Origin: an uncultured Sutterella sp. | Lineage (GTDB): Bacteria; Pseudomonadota; Gammaproteobacteria; Burkholderiales; Burkholderiaceae_F | Direction: 5' to 3' | Assembly: GCA_905206365.1 (NCBI GenBank) | Contig: CAJLHF010000078.1 | Span: 1-5,304 of the forward strand | Length of the DNA stretch: 5,304 nt | Shown here: one piece after another, positions 1 to 4,679 of the stretch | Layout of the letters: every line of letters starts with the position of its first letter | Numbering within the stretch: position 1 is the stretch's first letter | Made by a program: the position numbers and the translations under genes | The notes under the pieces: model-generated | Database searches by the model: none | Told to the model about the DNA's origin: nothing | What the model saw: the letters and a program-made list of their open reading frames with translations, nothing else

Positions 1-8
1 TGCCATTG

Positions 9-41
9 ATACTTATCCTGTAGTGTGAAACGGAAAAGTAT
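9..41. repeat. Imperfect inverted repeat beyond the end of the leftward operon
   Basis: Arms ATACTTATCC (9-18) and GGAAAAGTAT (32-41) pair at nine of ten positions around a 13-nt centre. It sits 35 nt past the stop of the CcdA-like gene, in sequence much richer in A and T than the genes. It could be a stem-loop at the end of the leftward transcript or an operator for a gene outside the window. No T-run follows the stem on the minus strand, so a classical Rho-independent terminator is not supported. Confidence 0.3.
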
Positions 42-75
42 TCTGACAAAGAGGGATCAAGCGTACCGAATTGCT

Positions 76-768
76 TCAGAACGAAAGCACGCTCGAGCAT
101 GCAAGCCCGAGCCCGATGAGCGCCACCGCGATGCCCGCCGCACGGCGCCCGAAAAGACTCGCCCGCCGAAAGCGACTTGAGGCGAGGAGCCGAGCGGTCC
201 GCTCTGCGAGACACCCCGCCGCGACAAGCGGCAAAACATGCCCCAGACCGAAGGCGGCCGCGAGAACGGTACCTTCGAGAAGCGTCGGTTTCGCCGTCGC
301 CGCCGCAAGGATCGGGGCAAGGAAGCCGAAGGTGCACGGACCGGAAAAAACACCGAACATCGCGCCGAGCACGAGGGCGCCCGCACGTCCTCGACGTACC
401 CCGGGGAGGCTTGCCGTCGGGAGGTGCAGCGAAAGAACGCCCGCCGTCTCGAGCCCGAACGAGGTCATGACCAAACCCGCAGCGAGGCTCGCCGCGGACG
501 GCAAATCGCCGAGCAAACGCCCGGCCGCGGCACATGCAAGCCCCGCCGTCCCGACGGCAAGCCAAAGCCCGAGACCGAAAAGTACGGAACAGAGCGCCGC
601 CTCCCGAGAGCCCGTGCGGTCGATGCCGCCCGAGACATAGGCCGTGAGAAGCGGCACGGACGCGAGGTGACACGGACTCAGAAGGAGGCTTGCAACGCCC
701 CAAACAAACGCCCCGACGGGCGTCGCCTGCGCGAGAAGTTCGTAGGCGGCGAGAAAGAGAGCTTCCAT
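76..768 (-). CDS. CcdA/DsbD-like membrane thiol electron carrier
   Basis: A 230-residue integral membrane protein of the CcdA/DsbD transmembrane family, which carries reducing equivalents from cytoplasmic thioredoxin to periplasmic thiol proteins. About six hydrophobic segments are visible (roughly 17-40, 55-82, 93-113, 128-153, 165-188 and 208-227). The family's two key cysteines appear in its usual contexts: SPCHLASVPLL (Cys33, first segment) and FSGPCTFGFLAP (Cys145, fourth segment). Length is normal for CcdA. The ATG lies 3 nt after the TAA of the thioredoxin gene and has no good Shine-Dalgarno sequence, so translation is probably coupled. As last gene of the operon it most likely feeds electrons to the adjacent thioredoxin. 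An alternative is a related arsenical permease such as ArsG, which shares the fold; the histidine in SPCH and the partner thioredoxin favour an electron carrier. Other cysteines are at 60, 79, 186 and 224. Confidence 0.85.
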   Translation of the reverse strand: MEALFLAAYELLAQATPVGAFVWGVASLLLSPCHLASVPLLTAYVSGGIDRTGSREAALCSVLFGLGLWLAVGTAGLACAAAGRLLGDLPSAASLAAGLVMTSFGLETAGVLSLHLPTASLPGVRRGRAGALVLGAMFGVFSGPCTFGFLAPILAAATAKPTLLEGTVLAAAFGLGHVLPLVAAGCLAERTARLLASSRFRRASLFGRRAAGIAVALIGLGLACSSVLSF

Positions 769-771
769 GGG

Positions 772-1272
772 TTACTTGTCGACGGCAACGAGCTCGTCGA
801 TCGCGCGCGTCAACTCGGCCTCGCTCAGGAATCCTTCGTGGGTTGCGACCCGTTCCCCCGCGGCGTTGAAGAAAATCTGCGTCGGCAAAACCCGCACGCC
901 GTAGGTCTTGAGCGCATCGCGGTTCGTGCGAATGTCAACGACAAGCACCCGTGCGCGCCCCTCGTAACGTCGCGCCGCACGTTCGAGTACGGGCGCCATC
1001 AAACGACAGGGAACGCAAGCGGCCGCGCCTACGTTCACCACGAGGGGCTGCGCCTCACGCGTTTCTTGCACGGGTTCGGCGGCCCGAGTTCCGGAAGCGC
1101 AGGCCGCCGAAGACGTTCCTCCCGCAAACACGACGAAGAGGGCCGCCGGAGCGAGCGTCGAACACATCGCGCGTCGCGCACGAATGACGAACCGTGCGGC
1201 CCGATCTTCATCCCGCTTCGCGGGCGCTCGAAACCCGCATACCGTGCCCGAGTCCGTCATGCGTGCGGGCAT
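772..1272 (-). CDS. Exported or membrane-anchored thioredoxin-family protein (CVPC)
   Basis: A 166-residue protein whose C-terminal 90 residues form a thioredoxin domain. It shows PLVVNVGAAACVPC with active-site Cys86 and Cys89, then a VLVVDI strand, YGVRVLPTQIFF with the conserved cis-proline (Pro130), and a final EGFLSEAELTRAI helix. Before it lies an arginine-rich stretch (14-35) and a hydrophobic segment (about 39-51) ending near SSAACASG. This looks like a signal peptide or membrane anchor and places the domain in the periplasm; Cys58 is only a poor lipobox match. The frame is open further upstream, to an ATG at 1395, but that would run through the upstream gene. I chose the ATG at 1272, 4 nt after that gene's TGA; ATGs at 1260 and 1167 are alternatives, and 1167 would give a leaner signal peptide. 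No start has a strong Shine-Dalgarno sequence. Lying next to a CcdA-like gene, it is the likely acceptor of that carrier's electrons, perhaps acting as an ArsF-type reductase subunit. Confidence 0.85.
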   Translation of the reverse strand: MPARMTDSGTVCGFRAPAKRDEDRAARFVIRARRAMCSTLAPAALFVVFAGGTSSAACASGTRAAEPVQETREAQPLVVNVGAAACVPCRLMAPVLERAARRYEGRARVLVVDIRTNRDALKTYGVRVLPTQIFFNAAGERVATHEGFLSEAELTRAIDELVAVDK

Positions 1273-1276
1273 CCGA

Positions 1277-1591
1277 TCACCGACCGCAACCGCAGCCGCA
1301 ACCGCACGAGGGGGCGGCGTTCGGCGTTTCGCCGCCCGTGCCTTCCAAAACCCAGGCGCGAACCTCGTCCGCATCGGGAATACGCCCCGTCGCAACCACG
1401 CGCCCGTCGATCACGACGGCGGGGGTCGACATGATGCCGAGTCGAAGCATGGCCATGACGTCTTCCACCTTTTCAACCTCAACCCCGTGCGGGAGTTCTC
1501 CGGACGCAACCAGCCCTTCAACGCAGGAGCGAACGCGCTCGAACGCCGTCGCGCACTTCGCGCACCCCGTACCGAAAACCTGAATCTTCAC
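1277..1591 (-). CDS. Small CxxC redox protein (TM0996/MTH895-like) with Cys-Gly tail
   Basis: A 104-residue thioredoxin-fold protein of the small redox-active disulfide type. The start reads (M)KIQVFGTGCAKC with active-site Cys10 and Cys13. GIMSTPAVVIDGRVVATGRIP follows, with the family's Thr-Pro cis-proline at 56-57 and a short C-terminal helix. The GTG at 1591 is chosen because AAGGAG lies 6 nt before it and the family normally begins directly with the first strand; the frame extends upstream to 1672, through the operator. The last nine residues are SCGCGCGCGR-like, with four alternating cysteines (96, 98, 100, 102). This tail is not part of the usual fold and looks like a soft-metal or metalloid ligand. 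It has no signal peptide and is probably cytoplasmic. It is the first gene of the leftward operon, divergent from the ArsP-like permease, a pairing common for this family. A role corresponding to ArsE is possible but unproven. Confidence 0.85.
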   Translation of the reverse strand: MKIQVFGTGCAKCATAFERVRSCVEGLVASGELPHGVEVEKVEDVMAMLRLGIMSTPAVVIDGRVVATGRIPDADEVRAWVLEGTGGETPNAAPSCGCGCGCGR

Positions 1592-1597
1592 TCTTTT

Positions 1598-1603
1598 CTC
1601 CTT
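1598..1603 (-). promoter_or_regulatory. Shine-Dalgarno fixing a GTG start at 1591
   Basis: On the minus strand AAGGAG is followed by six bases and then GTG. It is the best ribosome binding site in the leftward operon. It decides the start of the small redox protein against the longer open frame that begins with ATG at 1672. Confidence 0.8.
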
Positions 1604-1653
1604 CAACGCGAAGCCTCGCGTTTCGCGACGCGTCGACGTTTCAAATATTTTGC

Positions 1654-1675
1654 TATTTGGCCATATAGCCACGTA
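1654..1675. promoter_or_regulatory. Operator-like palindrome 1 of the divergent intergenic region
   Basis: This 22-bp site matches operator 2 (1760-1781) at 15 of 22 positions, including the shared left half TATTTGG; the right half is CCACGTA against CCAAATA. It overlaps a second near-perfect palindrome, GCTATTTGGCCATATAGC at 1652-1669, with eight of nine pairs matching. It lies about 60 bp before the GTG of the leftward operon, where a promoter for that operon is expected. A weak -10 candidate TATATG reads leftward at 1667-1662. An ArsR-family dimer is the obvious candidate ligand, by inference from size, symmetry and the arsR gene nearby. Confidence 0.6.
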
Positions 1676-1759
1676 TCGGCCACTTTAGCACGTCGTGCGC
1701 CGCCTCACAAGTGTGTAGGCAAGCGGGTTCGACAGGGCGTTCGTCGGGTTCGATTTTGA

Positions 1760-1781
1760 TATTTGGTAATTTGACCAAATA
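1760..1781. promoter_or_regulatory. Operator-like palindrome 2 overlapping the permease promoter
   Basis: Perfect 8-bp arms TATTTGGT (1760-1767) and ACCAAATA (1774-1781) are separated by AATTTG. The right arm overlaps the -35 box TTGACC of the permease promoter, so a bound repressor would block RNA polymerase. Size and symmetry suit an ArsR/SmtB dimer. The two operators start 106 bp apart, close to ten helical turns, so they lie on the same face of the DNA. Confidence 0.7.
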
Positions 1782-1799
1782 GGAAAGAGGAGATACACT
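1771..1799 (+). promoter_or_regulatory. Sigma70-type promoter for the permease gene
   Basis: -35 TTGACC (1771-1776, five of six consensus bases), a 17-bp spacer, and -10 TACACT (1794-1799, four of six). Transcription would start near 1806, leaving a leader of about 65 nt before the permease ATG. The box arrangement overlaps the operator palindrome at 1760-1781. Confidence 0.65.
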
Positions 1800-1870
1800 T
1801 CGGACTCCGAAGGCGTGCGACGCGTTGTCGTTTCGCCCGTTTCCTCTATTGCGAAGTCACGGAAAGCATC

Positions 1871-2923
1871 ATGTCCGAACCCATTGTCACGCCCGAGACG
1901 CGCCGTCTCCTGCTCGTCGCCCCCGTTGCTCTTTTGGTCTGGAGCGCTCTCTATGCGGCGAACGAACCCTTCGCTGCTTGGGTGACGTTCGACGTGCTCG
2001 GTCTCTCCTCCGAGTCGAGCACGGGCGAAGCGCTCAACTTCTTCCTCTACGACACGGTCAAAATCCTGCTTCTTCTCGTCATCATGGTGTACGTTCTCGC
2101 TTTCTGTCGGGCGAGTCTCAACGTCGAGCGCGTGCGCGCCTTTCTCTCGGGTAGGAACCGTCTGGTCGGATACGGTGCGGGGGCGCTCTTCGGGGCCGTG
2201 ACGCCCTTTTGCTCGTGTTCGAGCGTGCCGCTTTTCATCGGGTTCACGATGGGCGGGATCCCCCTCGGGATCACGATGGCCTTTCTCATCACGTCGCCCG
2301 TCATCAACGAAGTGGCGGTCGTGTTGCTCTGGGGCCTCTTGGGGCCCGAAACGACGTTGCTGTATGTGGCGGTGGGGCTCGCCGCGGGTATTGCGGGCGG
2401 CATGTTGATGGACGCTTTCCGGGCCGAGCGCTGGTTGCAGCCTTTTCTTCTTGAGGCATTGAAGCGCGGCGAGAAGGCCGACACGCGATACGAAGGTACG
2501 TCGCCCGCCTTCATCGAGCGGCACCGCTTTGCCGTCGGCGAAACCCGCGACATCTTCCGTCGTGTTTGGGTATGGGTCATTGCGGGCGTCGGGATCGGGG
2601 CGCTTCTGCACGGGTTCGTCCCCGAAGATTGGATCGCGGCGAATCTCGGAAGCGACAACTTCGCCGCGGTGCCCGCCGCCGTGCTTCTCGGAATCCCGCT
2701 TTATACGAACGTGACGGGGGTCGTCCCCGTCATGGAGAGTCTTCTTGCGAAGGGCCTCCCGCTCGGCACCACGCTCGCTTTTACGATGAGCACGGTGGCG
2801 GCGAGTCTTCCCGAAGCGATGATGCTCAAGCAGGTCATGCGTCCGAGACTCATTGCGCTCTTTCTCGGCGTGCTCGTCGTGATCTTCACGCTCGTCGGTT
2901 GGACGTTGAATGCTTTGACCTGA
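1871..2923 (+). CDS. ArsP_1-family permease (probable organoarsenical or metalloid efflux)
   Basis: A 350-residue polytopic membrane protein. The diagnostic motif TPFCSCSSVPLFIGF (111-125, Cys114 and Cys116) and GIPLGITMAFLITSPVINEVAV (129-150) identify the DUF318/ArsP_1 permease family (formerly UPF0718). In studied members such as ArsP this family exports trivalent methyl- or aromatic arsenicals. A second half-repeat, GIPLYTNVTGVVPVMESL then GLPLGTTLAFTMSTVAASLPEAMMLKQVM (274-323), gives the expected two-fold internal duplication. Hydrophobic segments fall near 13-30, 57-79, 98-125, 133-156, 163-180, 232-250, 265-288, 297-316 and 328-347, with a charged loop at 182-230. Length is normal. 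The ATG at 1871 follows a modest GGAAAG site. It diverges from the redox operon, is probably repressed through the operator at 1760-1781, and converges with arsR. The substrate cannot be read from sequence: arsenicals are favoured by the ArsR partner, but other members are linked to Cu/Zn. Confidence 0.88.
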   Translation: MSEPIVTPETRRLLLVAPVALLVWSALYAANEPFAAWVTFDVLGLSSESSTGEALNFFLYDTVKILLLLVIMVYVLAFCRASLNVERVRAFLSGRNRLVGYGAGALFGAVTPFCSCSSVPLFIGFTMGGIPLGITMAFLITSPVINEVAVVLLWGLLGPETTLLYVAVGLAAGIAGGMLMDAFRAERWLQPFLLEALKRGEKADTRYEGTSPAFIERHRFAVGETRDIFRRVWVWVIAGVGIGALLHGFVPEDWIAANLGSDNFAAVPAAVLLGIPLYTNVTGVVPVMESLLAKGLPLGTTLAFTMSTVAASLPEAMMLKQVMRPRLIALFLGVLVVIFTLVGWTLNALT

Positions 2924-2932
2924 GGACTACCC

Positions 2933-3283
2933 TTACTTCTCTTTGCCGCGCCCGCACGAGCAGCCGCACGCATCGGTCGGCTGCTTTGCGGGCTTTTGCG
3001 CTTCGGGTTTTTCCGCTTCTTCGAGGCATCGGATGAAGGTTGTCACGCAACCGCGCAGGAGCCGGTAGTAGACGAAATTGCCTCGCTTGAAGGATTCGAC
3101 GAGTCCCGCCGCACGCATGACCGCGAGGTGCTTCGAAACGGTGGAGACGTCCGAGCCCACGAGTTCGCGCAACTCGCACACGCACTTTTCCCCTTCGCCG
3201 AGGGCGATCACCATGCGAAGCCGGCTCGGGTGGCCGAGCGCCTTGAAGAGTTCCGCTTGCTTTTGAAGATCGTGTTCGGTCAT
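2933..3283 (-). CDS. arsR: ArsR-family metalloid-responsive repressor with Cys-rich tail
   Basis: A 116-residue winged-helix repressor of the ArsR/SmtB family. It shows QAELFKALGHPSRLRMVIAL (9-28), the recognition region SDVSTVSKHLAVMRAAGLV (44-62) and the wing ESFKRGNFVYYRL (63-75). The CVCEL motif at 34-38 (Cys34, Cys36) matches the metalloid-binding CVC of classical E. coli-type ArsR, where As(III) or Sb(III) binding releases DNA; Cys79 or Cys86 may complete the site. The tail ACGCSCGRGKEK adds Cys106, 108 and 110, beyond the usual fold. The frame is open to an ATG at 3415, but the promoter's -10 box lies at 3415-3420 and GAGGTG sits 6 nt before the ATG at 3283, so the shorter start is taken. 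The gene is convergent with the permease, with 9 nt between the two stop codons. It is the likely regulator of the divergent permease and redox genes. Confidence 0.92.
   Translation of the reverse strand: MTEHDLQKQAELFKALGHPSRLRMVIALGEGEKCVCELRELVGSDVSTVSKHLAVMRAAGLVESFKRGNFVYYRLLRGCVTTFIRCLEEAEKPEAQKPAKQPTDACGCSCGRGKEK
2950..2997 (+). terminator. Terminator-like hairpin for the permease transcript, inside the arsR 3' end
   Basis: GCCCGC (2950-2955) pairs with GCGGGC (2988-2993), and AGCAGCCG (2959-2966) pairs with CGGCTGCT (2978-2985), around an 11-nt loop and with a small internal loop. Read rightward, the stem is followed directly by TTTT (2994-2997). It starts 27 nt past the permease stop. 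It lies in the codons for the Cys-rich ArsR tail, so RNA function and protein tail share the same DNA. The T-run is short. Confidence 0.55.
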
Positions 3284-3289
3284 CCGCCT

Positions 3290-3297
3290 CACCTCTT
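3290..3297 (-). promoter_or_regulatory. Shine-Dalgarno fixing the arsR start
   Basis: Minus-strand AAGAGGTG ends 6 nt before the ATG at 3283. It supports the 116-residue ArsR over the longer open frame beginning at 3415. Confidence 0.75.
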
Positions 3298-3414
3298 GTT
3301 TTGTCCGTTCTTCGCGCCTTTGCCGAATCGGCGGGCGGCCCGGGGCTCGGTCTTCTTTCGTCGGGCCCGCTCGAATGCCGCTGCCGCCGCACGTCGTCGC
3401 ACGTGCTTCGCGCA

Positions 3415-3443
3415 CTTGTAGCGTACACGTTTCCGCCTGTCAA
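3415..3443 (-). promoter_or_regulatory. Sigma70-type promoter of arsR
   Basis: On the minus strand there is a perfect -35 TTGACA (3443-3438), 17 bp, then -10 TACAAG (3420-3415, four of six). Transcription would start near 3408, giving an unusually long leader of about 125 nt before the arsR ATG. No AT-rich operator like those at 1654 and 1760 is visible here. Confidence 0.65.
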
Positions 3444-3444
3444 G

Positions 3445-3461
3445 GTCGGGCACGTCCCGAC
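3445..3461. promoter_or_regulatory. GC-rich inverted repeat next to the arsR -35 box
   Basis: Perfect 6-bp arms GTCGGG and CCCGAC flank CACGT, immediately upstream of the TTGACA of arsR. It could be an operator. In a GC-rich genome an inverted repeat of this size can also arise by chance, and its sequence is unrelated to the AT-rich palindromes of the permease region. Confidence 0.3.
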
Positions 3462-3504
3462 GCTCCCCGTATCTTCCGGGTGATGCCGGCGGATTTCCGA
3501 GGGG

Positions 3505-3876
3505 GTGCAACGGCGTCGGCTGTTTCGAGTACGCTTTTTGTCGATTCTCGAACCGTGCCGACAGGCGATCGTTGAGCTTTTGAGACCGCACGCGAGCGCT
3601 CTATTCTTTCGGGACATTCCCGAAGCGCTTACCAAAGCGGCGAGGCGTGACGAGGTGCTCGGCGAAGTGCCTCCATCGGCGGCGGCCAAAGTTTTGCTGC
3701 TCAATGCGATGGTCGAGTCGGGCGTCCGCCCGGCCGAGCTTGCCCGTCGGTTGGGCGTCAGCCGCCGGGAAGTGCATCGTCTCACGGACCTTCGGCATTC
3801 GACCAAAATCGACGGCGTCGCCAAAGCGCTGCGTGCGCTCGGGTACCGTCTCGAACTCTCGCTCGCGAAGGCGTGA
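3505..3876 (+). CDS. hicB: Orphan HicB-like antitoxin with internal deletion (probable remnant)
   Basis: A 123-residue reading frame whose C-terminal half is clearly HicB: VPPSAAAKVLLLNAMVESGVRPAELARRLGVSRREVHRLTDLRHSTKIDGVAKALRALGYRLEL (55-118), the region that holds the helix-turn-helix DNA-binding domain. Only a trace of the N-terminal RNase H-like toxin-neutralising fold remains: FFRDIPEALTKA (34-45). Full-length HicB has roughly 40-50 residues between DIPEALT and the PPS motif (a helix, then an FYFEDN...PxPS stretch); here only about a dozen are present. The first 30 residues do not resemble HicB. The GTG at 3505 has a G-run at unusable spacing, so the true start is uncertain. No hicA-like toxin gene lies on either side. 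It is probably a decayed antitoxin, or at most a DNA-binding remnant. Confidence 0.7.
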   Translation: MQRRRLFRVRFLSILEPCRQAIVELLRPHASALFFRDIPEALTKAARRDEVLGEVPPSAAAKVLLLNAMVESGVRPAELARRLGVSRREVHRLTDLRHSTKIDGVAKALRALGYRLELSLAKA

Positions 3877-4011
3877 TCCGGAACCGGAAGCGTTTGACTT
3901 CGGCCCGGGGATCGCGCGAAAGTTCGGAAGCCCGCGCACCGGTCGGGTTGTGGACCGGATCGATCTGGGTTGACGAGCCACGCTGGGCACGGCGACGGAT
4001 AGATCTTCATT

Positions 4012-4031
4012 TAGTGAAGAATCCTTCACTA
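4012..4031. promoter_or_regulatory. Operator O1 upstream of the XRE gene
   Basis: Perfect inverted repeat TAGTGAAG-AATC-CTTCACTA. It is the best copy of a site repeated at 38-40 bp intervals up to the start of the XRE gene. A further half-palindrome, CTTCA at 4005-4009, lies just before it. Confidence 0.75.
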
Positions 4032-4051
4032 TCTGTCGTGCAGATGGAAAA

Positions 4052-4071
4052 TAGTGAATCAAACTTCACTA
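4052..4071. promoter_or_regulatory. Operator O2 upstream of the XRE gene
   Basis: TAGTGAAT-CAAA-CTTCACTA has the same geometry as O1 with one mismatch at the inner edge; the outer bases extend the match, with ATAGTGAA facing TTCACTAT. It covers the proposed -35 box at 4065-4070. Confidence 0.75.
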
Positions 4072-4093
4072 TTAGGCAAAAAATGGTTAAAGT
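4065..4093 (+). promoter_or_regulatory. Candidate promoter of the XRE gene
   Basis: -35 TTCACT (4065-4070), 17 bp, -10 TAAAGT (4088-4093); each box matches four of six consensus bases. The -35 falls in operator O2 and the -10 touches O3, the arrangement expected for an autorepressed gene. The predicted start near 4100 leaves about 30 nt of leader. Confidence 0.5.
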
Positions 4094-4109
4094 GAAGAAA
4101 ACTTCATGA
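4090..4109. promoter_or_regulatory. Operator O3 upstream of the XRE gene
   Basis: The core AGTGAAG-AAAA-CTTCA is perfect across the five inner pairs, with the right arm ending in TG instead of CT. It starts 38 bp after O2 and would cover the transcription start. Confidence 0.65.
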
Positions 4110-4129
4110 TTTGCGGATCGGAGCCAAAA

Positions 4130-4147
4130 AGTGCGGAAAACTTCACC
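4130..4147. promoter_or_regulatory. Weak operator O4 over the XRE start codon
   Basis: AGTGCGG-AAAA-CTTCACC keeps the spacing and most of the half-site (five of seven in the left arm, six of seven in the right) and lies 39 bp after O3. The GTG start codon at 4131 is part of its left arm. Confidence 0.4.
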
Positions 4148-4619
4148 AACGGAAGAAGCCTTCTCTGCGGAGAGCACCCCGACGAGTGCGTCGCGTGAAT
4201 CGGAACCGAACCCGGCGTCTTGCAGTCCCGCCCGAAAGGAATTCGCGAGCTACGCTCCGGACGGCGCTCGGACTGGCACTGGGACCGGTGCTCGCCGACG
4301 CGGTAAAAAGCGAGAACCCGTCTTCGTCGCAAGGCCCGGTATCGTGCTTTGGAACGCGGTGCGTCTCGAAGAGATCGGCGAGTCGGTGCGGCTGAAGCGC
4401 AAGGCGCTCGACTACACGCTCGACGACCTGGAGAAACTCACGGGCGTCTCGAAGCGAACGCTTATCAAGCTTGAAGCGGGCGGGGACGTTCGTTACTCGA
4501 CGCTTCTGAAAGTCCTGAGCGCGGTAGGTCTGGTGCTCGCGTTCAACGGTCCGAGTCAAGACGATTTACGAAAAATCCGAAACGGCACGTTCGTAAAAGA
4601 CGAAATCGAATGGTTCTGA
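4131..4619 (+). CDS. XRE-family helix-turn-helix repressor (HipB-like)
   Basis: A 162-residue protein with a Cro/C1-type helix-turn-helix domain at about 79-138: EIGESVRLKRKALDYTLDDL, LEKLTGVSKRTLIKLEAGG with the recognition helix at 107-116, and YSTLLKVLSAVGLVLAF. The spacing and the SxxTLxKLExG motif resemble HipB/HigA-type antitoxins and phage repressors. The first 60 residues are rich in Ser, Thr, Pro and Arg and look disordered. A C-terminal tail (DDLRKIRNGTFVKDEIEWF) follows the domain. The GTG at 4131 is chosen because GGAG lies 7 nt before it and no ATG start precedes the domain. The upstream operator array at 4012-4147 suggests autoregulation. No HipA or other toxin gene follows: the gene is closed by a terminator about 30 nt later. 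It could be an orphan antitoxin or a solitary regulator; its target is unknown. Confidence 0.8.
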   Translation: MRKTSPTEEAFSAESTPTSASRESEPNPASCSPARKEFASYAPDGARTGTGTGARRRGKKREPVFVARPGIVLWNAVRLEEIGESVRLKRKALDYTLDDLEKLTGVSKRTLIKLEAGGDVRYSTLLKVLSAVGLVLAFNGPSQDDLRKIRNGTFVKDEIEWF

Positions 4620-4647
4620 AGAAAGAGCGGCCTGATCGTCGGGGACT

Positions 4648-4678
4648 CCGACCCTCACGGGAGGGATCGGTCGTTTTT
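4648..4678 (+). terminator. Rho-independent terminator after the XRE gene
   Basis: CCGACCCTC (4648-4656) pairs with GAGGG-A-TCGG (4661-4670) around an ACGG loop, with one bulged A. After TCG comes TTTTT at 4674-4678. It begins 29 nt after the stop codon. Confidence 0.65.
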
Positions 4679-4679
4679 C

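Noticed and set aside
238..1434. Long rightward open frame of 398 codons
   Set aside because: It is antisense to the CcdA-like and thioredoxin genes, is dominated by Arg, Gly and Pro, and has no domain-like pattern; it is a GC-rich shadow frame.
1685..2611. Leftward open frame of 308 codons
   Set aside because: It lies opposite the permease, covers both operators and promoter, and its product is charged low-complexity sequence without family features.
2886..4010. Leftward open frame of 374 codons
   Set aside because: It overlaps arsR in another frame and the HicB-like gene on the other strand; the product is Arg/Ser/Pro-rich and has no recognisable domain.
4005..4147. CRISPR array or plasmid iteron origin from the 39-bp periodic repeats
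   Set aside because: The repeated unit is a short palindrome of 14-20 bp with only four copies, located exactly over a promoter, and no cas or replication initiator gene is present; an operator array explains it better.
3505..4619. A two-gene toxin-antitoxin module formed by the HicB-like and XRE genes
   Set aside because: Both products are DNA-binding antitoxin-type proteins; neither HicA, HipA nor any RNase- or kinase-like toxin is encoded between or beside them, and separate promoters are likely.
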